Shown here piece by piece: positions 57,310 through 64,000 of a DNA stretch of 64,000 nt. Numbering within the stretch: position 1 is the stretch's first letter; every line of letters starts with the position of its first letter. The position numbers were made by a program, and so were the translations under genes. The stretch covers positions 250,001 to 314,000 of the forward strand of contig JAQFVV010000254.1 in the NCBI GenBank assembly GCA_028023455.1, read 5' to 3'. Source of the stretch: Epiperipatus broadwayi (lineage: Eukaryota; Onychophora; Udeonychophora; Euonychophora; Peripatidae). The notes under the pieces are model-generated. The model was not told where the DNA came from. It searched no databases and saw only the letters and a list, made by a program, of their open reading frames with translations.

Positions 57310-60300
57310 CCCATTCCAATTTAGCCTGTGGCTAAATTGCAATAATGTGCATAAAATAAAAACAGAAAAAAAAAGAATCATCATTACATTTTTGTGTATA
57401 GAAGGGGAAGCTGTAGGGCACCCAAGTTTAAACCCTACATGATCAAGTCCCAAATAGGCCTAGGACAGAAAGAGAGTGGGGGAAATATTTATGCTCTGTT
57501 TGTTTTGTATTGATAAAACCAAAAGAGTAGTATATACCTTGAATTATTTAATAGTTATCTTTAAAAGTTAGGATTAGAACACATATAAACAGTTGTCTGT
57601 AGACACAAGCTATTCAGTTAATCATTTTCTGATTTTGATTATTAACTTTCTTCAAAGTTGATCTATACTTAATCAATTCTGCTATTCTTTCTATAACAAT
57701 AATTTAAGTCTAATAGTTTTAATAATTTAGTCTCTGAATATTAAGTTATAGTTTGTAAAAATCATTCAGATTATTTTTGATAGGCAGGTTTTTCTGAATG
57801 TCTGAATATCTGAGTGTGTGCTTGTATTTTACCTAAATAAACTTACAGTTACACATATATTAAAAAAAAGATTTTGTTAAAATCATTTTGTGATTTCATT
57901 ATGAAAAGCTATATTGTTTGTAAAGAATTATATTGTATGTTAATTAAACTCACAAGGTTAGAATTTCAGTTGGCCAGTCCAGCTGGCATTCTTTGGATCA
58001 GAGTTAATTGAAAAAAGATGAAGTTTATGAGGCTAGATTTGAGAAAAAAGAGGGAACTGCTATTAAGGAAATGAATTCCAGACCAGTCAAGCGGTTAATT
58101 ACCAAGAAATCATATTAATCTGGGTTTCTTACTAACAGTCAATTTAAAACAGATTGTCAATTTTAATTAGATGGCTTATCTAATGAAAATCAGGTGTTTC
58201 TATCTATGAGGTCCTGTAAAAAACTAAATTATATAAAAAGGCTGAAACAGTCTGTTCAAGAGAAAAACATTAAAATTGTTGGAAGAACAAACTAAATTGG
58301 GGAAAGAAATAAGACTGAGTTGCTGTTGAAAGTCAGCATTATTTTATATATATATTTTTGGAAAGTTTCTTACCATCTAATGGCAGGCTAATCAGCCATC
58401 CATTAACTGATGCACATCTGAAGAGTTTGAGCCAAAAGTATTACACATTGTATGACTGATTGTGAAAAATAAGATAGAAAAAACTGATTGCTCACCTATG
58501 TTTTAAAGGTAAAATGAAAATAAGTAAAATGCTGAAAAGTGTCAAACCATGCTATTTCATTTATGCCATTGACTGAGTTTAAACCCCAGAAAAAATGATA
58601 AATATATGAAAAACAGCAAATATCCTTAGTCTATTAAAAATAATTGTGCTGCAAAGAAATGAAAAAACAATTCCAGTACCAAATGGTTCCCATGGAAGTC
58701 AGTAACTTCATCATCATCATCGCAGTAAAAGAGTTGCAAGCCCCAGTTAAGAAAAGAATAGGATTCCAGTAAACCACTGAAATTGGTAACTAGACACATG
58801 TTACAGTTGGTGTTTATGGCTACTGCCAAATTTATAAACATTCAACAGGCTGAATTTGAAATCTTGTAAAGTGCATGCCTCAACAAAGTAAAAGAAGGAC
58901 TGGTAATATGAATTTTAATTATATATATATTTTTATATATCAGTAACTATTAACAAAACTTTTAATAACAAATTCTTTATCTTTTTTTATCTCTGAACCT
59001 TAAAACCAAAATCAAATAAAAGAAGTTTCAGTAATAATAGTGATTGCTTTATTGATATTATGTATTCTGAAATTATAATACATATCCACTTATCGATGTA
59101 TTTTGTTTTGTGACATGTATTATTGTATACTAATTCAAAATCATGAAATATGTTTATATGTTAAAATGTTTTTTTAATAATATTTTATTCATAATGGGGA
59201 TCAACACATACAGACATGCAGTAATAATTATACTTTCCATATGTATGGCTGTGGAGCCTGAATATTGAAAGTAGAAGAAGTGTAGTATTGGGGAAGCTAG
59301 ATTTGTTAAAATCAGGATTAGTGACCTTAATTGGTCAGAGGGGAGATAGGTAATTTAAAGCTTATTTCTATAAATGCTTTTACTTGTCTAGAATCTGACT
59401 AACTTTTTTTTCTAATTCATTATTTTGTTTTATAGGCTATGTTTAAATTTATAAGATTACAAAAGTATGTGTGTGTAAAGTGTTTTTTTTAATGAAATAT
59501 TTTTCAATTGGATATAAATTTTTAGTTATTCACTATCCAAATTGATGCACAAATATTATACTATGATAGAAACATTGGATATTGTCATTAAAGAGAAAGG
59601 GGAAGAGTTTAGTATTATTAATATTATGATTTAAATATAAACAACTCATCAGTATTATTAATATAAATTTCCATATATATCTTTAAGTAGTGTGTATATT
59701 TTATTAGTCTAGTCCAGTAATAAATATTAATTTGTGTTATTAAGAGAGATGTATGTCTTTATTGAGAGTATTCTTTGCTTTATTAATTATAATCATTCAT
59801 CATCATTGATGAATATTAATGGTTAAGTCCCAATCTAAATATAATAAAGTTAGGCAAATAATTATATATTTATCCAAACTAAATTTTATGTTAGGTGTTA
59901 GTTCTAAAGCTGTGACTGGAATTATCATCATCATCATGTTTTAATCAATGATCTGGATAAATGCATTTAATGGCCATAGATAAGTAATGTTTTTCACTGT
60001 ATTTGTTTATCATTTGTGAGTCACCATGAGATAATAACCACCATCAAGATTATCAAACATCATTCAAGGATGAGTCGATTGACACCATAAACCTATAGGG
60101 TTTGATATGAGCTAGCAAGACTTATGAGAATGTTGAAATGCATTTATGATATTAAAATCTAAGTAACAATTTTTGTCTAATAAATTTTATATGCACAACT
60201 AAAGCATAAGAATGTTTTTGTTTTTCTTAATGTTAGTGCAAATGCTACCTCTGGTTATACATACGGTACCAAATGGGTTCAAACCAGGTATATCTATAAG

Positions 60301-60620
60301 TAGATATAGAATATAACTTTGTCTAGGTTTAGCTAACCTAGTGGTGCCCTGATAGACCATATTCACTTAGTAAAAGCCTATACAACTAGATAAAAAGAGT
60401 TAAAATAATTAGTTTAGTTTGGCATCATTTTTCCCTCAAGCCATTGGATTTATTTTGAAACAGTTTATAAACTTACAATGGCACCCCTATTGCATTTTTA
60501 TTAGGTTACAAATGGCTGTCCAATTTCATGCATGAGGTATTTGTAGCCACCACTTGCAATGGGGGGCACCATGAGTACTTTGAGTCTTCAGAGACTATAT
60601 ATTTAAAGTTTCCACCACAT
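57310..60620. other. AT-rich non-coding stretch
   Basis: Small conflicting frames only (57181-57453 minus crosses a TA run; 58626-58841 minus has no motif). GGTTTAAACCC-like and GGGTTCAAACC motifs at about 57428 and 60278 could be B-box remnants of old SINEs, but no copies could be aligned by eye. Confidence 0.45.
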
Positions 60621-60635
60621 CTTATTTAGTTAATA

Positions 60636-60671
60636 TATATTATATATATATATATTTATATATATATATAT
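60636..60671. repeat. (TA)n microsatellite, interrupted
   Basis: TA runs interrupted by TTATAT; ends TATATATATTGTGC. Confidence 0.9.
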
Positions 60672-60807
60672 TGTGCATATACCCTTTAATGCAGTAATAA
60701 AACAAAAATTGTATTAAGATCATTTCAAATGATCATGAAAGTATGCTTGTTGCATACTTTTTTCCTATCACTAATTGCCATTTTTGCATTATCAATACTC
60801 TCTAAAA

Positions 60808-60918
60808 AATAATCAAATGATTTAATAGTTTATGTGCTTATAAAAAAATTTGAACACCAGAAGTGGACTCTCAGATCCAGTGTCTTTCATTCTACCACTG
60901 CTTCAAGCCATGGTAGTC
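60808..60918 (-). mobile_element. SINE C copy
   Basis: Minus strand: CATGGCTTGAAGCAGTGGTA, GAATGAAAGACACTGGATCT, AGAGTCCACTTCTGGTGTTC, AAATTTTTTTATAAGCACAT, AAACTATTAAATCATTTGAT. Matches other SINE C copies in order. Confidence 0.6.
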
Positions 60919-61091
60919 CCAATCTTCTCTAAACCCACCTAATAAAAATATTGAGAAACAGCATAAAATTTGTTTTTGAAATAAGTTGAATGGCATTCAG
61001 AGTTTGTACAATCTAATGATGATTTGTTTTAAAAAAGTTTAACATCTATTTTATTATTTAAAAAATCATTTTGTTTTTTCCAGTTTATTAT

Positions 61092-61562
61092 TTATTTACA
61101 TATCATAATATTTTCAACTTTCTTAAACACTTCAACAATACTATTTTTTTTACATCAAAACTTTATTTACTTTCAATTGTCCTGCAGTCATCATCAGAGC
61201 TTTTTACATATCCTATTTCTAAAAACTAACTCTTTTAAATTATTTAATTTTATTATCAATTTCCAATTTATTTACCATTTTTGATATATCCCCATCTTCT
61301 AATTCTCTAATATATTCCAAAACCTTTTAATATTGTGTATATTCTCCATAATCATATAGTATACACTTAAATACTGCTTCTTTCTATTCTTGATCTTGTG
61401 TTTTCACTTCTTATGGACATAATATAATTTCTTTCTATATTTACATATCATAACTCTGATGATGACTGCAGGACAGTTGAAACTGTAAATAAAGTTTTGA
61501 TATAAAAAATAGCATTGTTGAAATGTTTAAGAAAGTTGAAAATGGTATGATATGTAAATATA
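61092..61562. mobile_element. PLE-2 element remnant with about 110-bp inverted ends
   Basis: Left end (61115-61205): AACTTTCTTAAACACTTCAA, CATCAAAACTTTATTTACTT, TCAATTGTCCTGCAGTCATC, ATCAGAGC. Right end (61450-61560), inverse: GCTCTGATGATGACTGCAGG is represented by CTCTGATGATGACTGCAGGA, then CAGTTGAAACTGTAAATAAA, GTTTTGATATAAAAAATAGC and GTTGAAATGTTTAAGAAAGT. Between them are about 240 bp of AT-rich sequence with no clear frame. Inverted duplicated ends are common in Penelope insertions. Confidence 0.65.
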
Positions 61563-61564
61563 GA

Positions 61565-62988
61565 AATCAATACATAAAAAAAGGAAGTTGTTTATTATTT
61601 ATTGTACTTCAGAGTCATCTATTGTAACCTTGAGTAACCACTGAACAAATCTAAAATGTCCAGACTAGTTTCTATGTATTGAGCTTCACCAAATAAAATT
61701 GTATTTTATTTTTAGGTATAAATTTAAAAATCTTAATTTTATAATTAACTAAATATGAAACTCCTCAGTATTCTATAATATATATCATATAGATTAATAG
61801 CTATTTATTTTAATCTGTAATTTTATTATTTATTTTATGTTTTATGTAGAATCAGAAGCTTTGAGTATTTTTGCTAAATTAGATTTTTTTATCTGTATGT
61901 GTCATGCCCTTATAGTAAAGCTGATGTAGTTTTCATTGTTTGTAAGCATGATGTCATACTTCAATGGATCTTGAACTTAAGATAATTTCCATAAGATATT
62001 AGACCTATCAAAAACATTTATAATTTATCATATAGGTCATTTGTGTCAATTTTATTCATAATTTACATTTGTTATTCAAATATTGACTATAAAAGTATGC
62101 TGGATAGGGATTTATTAAACACTACTATCTGGCATCTATTGATTACTAATACTTACACTAGATTACATAAGTGTGATGAGAATAGAAGATTATGCTAATA
62201 AAAGCATTCTACATTAATTATAAATTTTATGATATACAATAGTGCATTAATAATGACTGGAAGCTTATTTCATATAAATTCTTCCAAAATAATGCTGTTT
62301 AAATTTCAGGTACTTCAATGTTACAAAATGTCTTTATTACCTGAATAAATATCACATATACAAATGATCAATGAATAATTTTGTGGAAAAATAATATAAT
62401 GAAAAATCTGGATATATTTAAATTTTTAAAAAAGGCCAATTGTTGCTATTATTAAATTTAGTTTTTCCCCCTAATAATGCATGCAGTGTGTTTTAATGAG
62501 AATGGTTTTCTCTCCAAGATGCAGCACTATCTCTGAATTAATGCCAGCATTATATAGTGATGTATTTTATCTATTCACCACAAAAATGATAAGATTTTGG
62601 AAGTCTGAAATTCGATTTATGTCATGAAATATGACAGTGTGTTTTATGTCTTAATCCTTGATGTCACTAATCTTAACTGTTATTTCAAATTGAAAAAAAA
62701 TAGTACTGAAATGTTTAAAATGATTAAAACAACATATGGAAATGAAGGCCATGAATATTAAAAATATTTTCAAATGATTTGCAAGATTTGGTGATATAAA
62801 AGAGAGCACAGAAGATGTTCAGTGAAAATATAAAACATACTGTCACATCTCATGTTGCAGCCTGTAATCCAAAGATAATAATAGTTAAAACTTTTATGGT
62901 AAATAGGTAAACTATGTCCCTAGATGCTGCATGCAGCATGGAGATACATCACATGACCACTATTTTTTTTGCCCAAGCTATTTAGTAG
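61565..62988. other. AT-rich non-coding stretch
   Basis: Nothing recognised. Confidence 0.5.
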
Positions 62989-62990
62989 CA

Positions 62991-63114
62991 ACTCTCCATA
63001 CCAAAGGGTCATCTAGTGTAAGACAGTAGGCACTAGATAAGCATTTAAATGCTCAAAACTTCTGACAACTATTGATTATTATAGTTTACACTAGATGGCA
63101 CTATTGTATGGAGA
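62991..63114. mobile_element. M1 MITE copy (short)
   Basis: ACTCTCCATACCAAAGGGTC and ATCTAGTGTAAGACAG face GTTTACACTAGATGGCACTA and TTGTATGGAGAAT. Terminal repeats are about 35 bp and total length is about 124 bp. A shorter internal deletion derivative of the 53.5 kb type. Confidence 0.7.
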
Positions 63115-64000
63115 ATGTTGCCTAATTTTTTATCAGCTTGAGGACAGCCTTTTTACTGGGAAACATTGTATATATAATGAAAATAGAGTAGGTTATAATA
63201 TTATAATAAAAGAGTTTAGTTAAATATTTTTGTTTTCTGGGTCCATCTATTTTTTTAATCCATTATTAATTTCTAATATGCTATTATTAAATTATTCTGT
63301 CAGAACTAATATATATATATGTCTATCTCATTTTAATAAAAGCTACTGTTTACTCCTACTTCTTTCATAACTTCCACTTATATTAATTTCCTACTTTATA
63401 AATGTTTTGTATTTTGTCCCCCATTTTGACATATACTAAATCTGTAATTCCAAATTTTTATTCTATTACTTTTTTTTTTTTTTATCGCAATGCAAAATTT
63501 TTATCCTTACCCTAAGTCTCTATCTACTATTTTATTATATATTCTTTTATCTTGCATGACTTAGAACAGTCTAAAATTCAAGATTCATGGATAGTACTTT
63601 TACCTCTGCTATTTCCAATACCCGAGCTTCTTATTAATTCTTCTAGCAATAAAACATCCAATTATTTTTATTATATATAGTTTTGTACTTTTATATATTT
63701 TTTATTTTTCTAACAATTTTAACAAGCACATAAGTAAACCATGGCTTAAATATGTAGCATGATAATGTGAGCCTATTCATGGAGCAAAAAAATCCGAAAA
63801 CATTACTATGATAATTTACAAGCCAGATTTTCAAAGAATCATTTTAATAAATCTACAAATAATATCCTTTCTTTTATCAATACCTTTCTATTTCGCTGAT
63901 AAAAAAATAACTTTCAGTTATTTTTTCTTAGTCATATTTCTCTTTTCACACTTATCTTTCTTCTTTCCCCCTTTTCTTACAATTAGAGATCAGTAATATA
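63115..64000. other. AT-rich non-coding stretch to window end
   Basis: The frame at 63808-63996 is hydrophobic and low-complexity; not taken as a gene. A T15 run lies at about 63471-63484. Confidence 0.5.

Noticed and set aside
63808-63996. Membrane-like 62-codon frame at the window end
   Set aside because: Hydrophobicity follows from T-rich composition; no motif or context.

Overview
This window looks like intergenic or intronic DNA from an AT-rich animal genome (roughly three quarters A+T by eye). I found no prokaryotic-style gene organisation, no complete intact gene, no certain tRNA or rRNA gene and no CRISPR array. The repeats point to an invertebrate metazoan: Penelope-like retroelements with GIY-YIG endonuclease remnants, APE-type LINEs, an RTE-like LINE, tRNA-derived SINEs with (TGATGA)-type tails, hAT DNA transposons, long foldback/MITE elements, and many (TA)n and GATA/GACA microsatellites. 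A lophotrochozoan such as a mollusc is possible, but the sequence does not settle this.

Layout. 0-9 kb: a decayed RTE-like LINE 3' end (minus), a TIR element family (M3) in two opposed copies, then AT-rich sequence and a tRNA-derived SINE (A). 9-18 kb: SINE B and C copies, Penelope 3' ends, a 6-unit minisatellite, a second SINE A, a DNA transposon bounded by GTTTCCC ends, and a MITE (M2). 18-25 kb: an unidentified open reading frame followed by a poly(A) tract (minus), several LINE remnants, and a 3 kb LINE (minus, 21.7-24.7 kb) with part of the endonuclease and most of the RT domain. That LINE carries a 128-bp hairpin insertion flanked by 12-bp direct repeats. 25-34 kb: the most gene-like part, with candidate exons on the minus strand (26.24-26.38 and 28.59-28.70 kb) and a CpG-containing 5' exon-like segment on the plus strand (30.7-31.07 kb). 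A 540-bp foldback element sits inside a (TA)n tract. 34-41 kb: Penelope remnants of two lineages, an RTE 3' end, a hAT-type MITE and SINE C copies. 41.7-45.4 kb: a nearly complete 3.7 kb hAT element with TIRs, an imperfect 8-bp target duplication and a decayed transposase. 45-52 kb: Penelope ends, a complete M3 element, a GATA/GACA compound microsatellite and a 586-bp palindromic foldback element. 53-55 kb: an M1 MITE abutting a second, 5'-truncated copy of the 22-24 kb LINE. 55-64 kb: mostly unremarkable AT-rich DNA with one SINE C, one Penelope inverted pair and one more M1 MITE.

The mobile elements do not form a pathway. They are layers of insertion and decay. The parts most worth following up are the three candidate exons, the hairpin insertion in the LINE (with an uninterrupted comparison copy in the same window), the long foldback elements, and the link between Penelope ends, hammerhead-like cores and (TA)n tracts.
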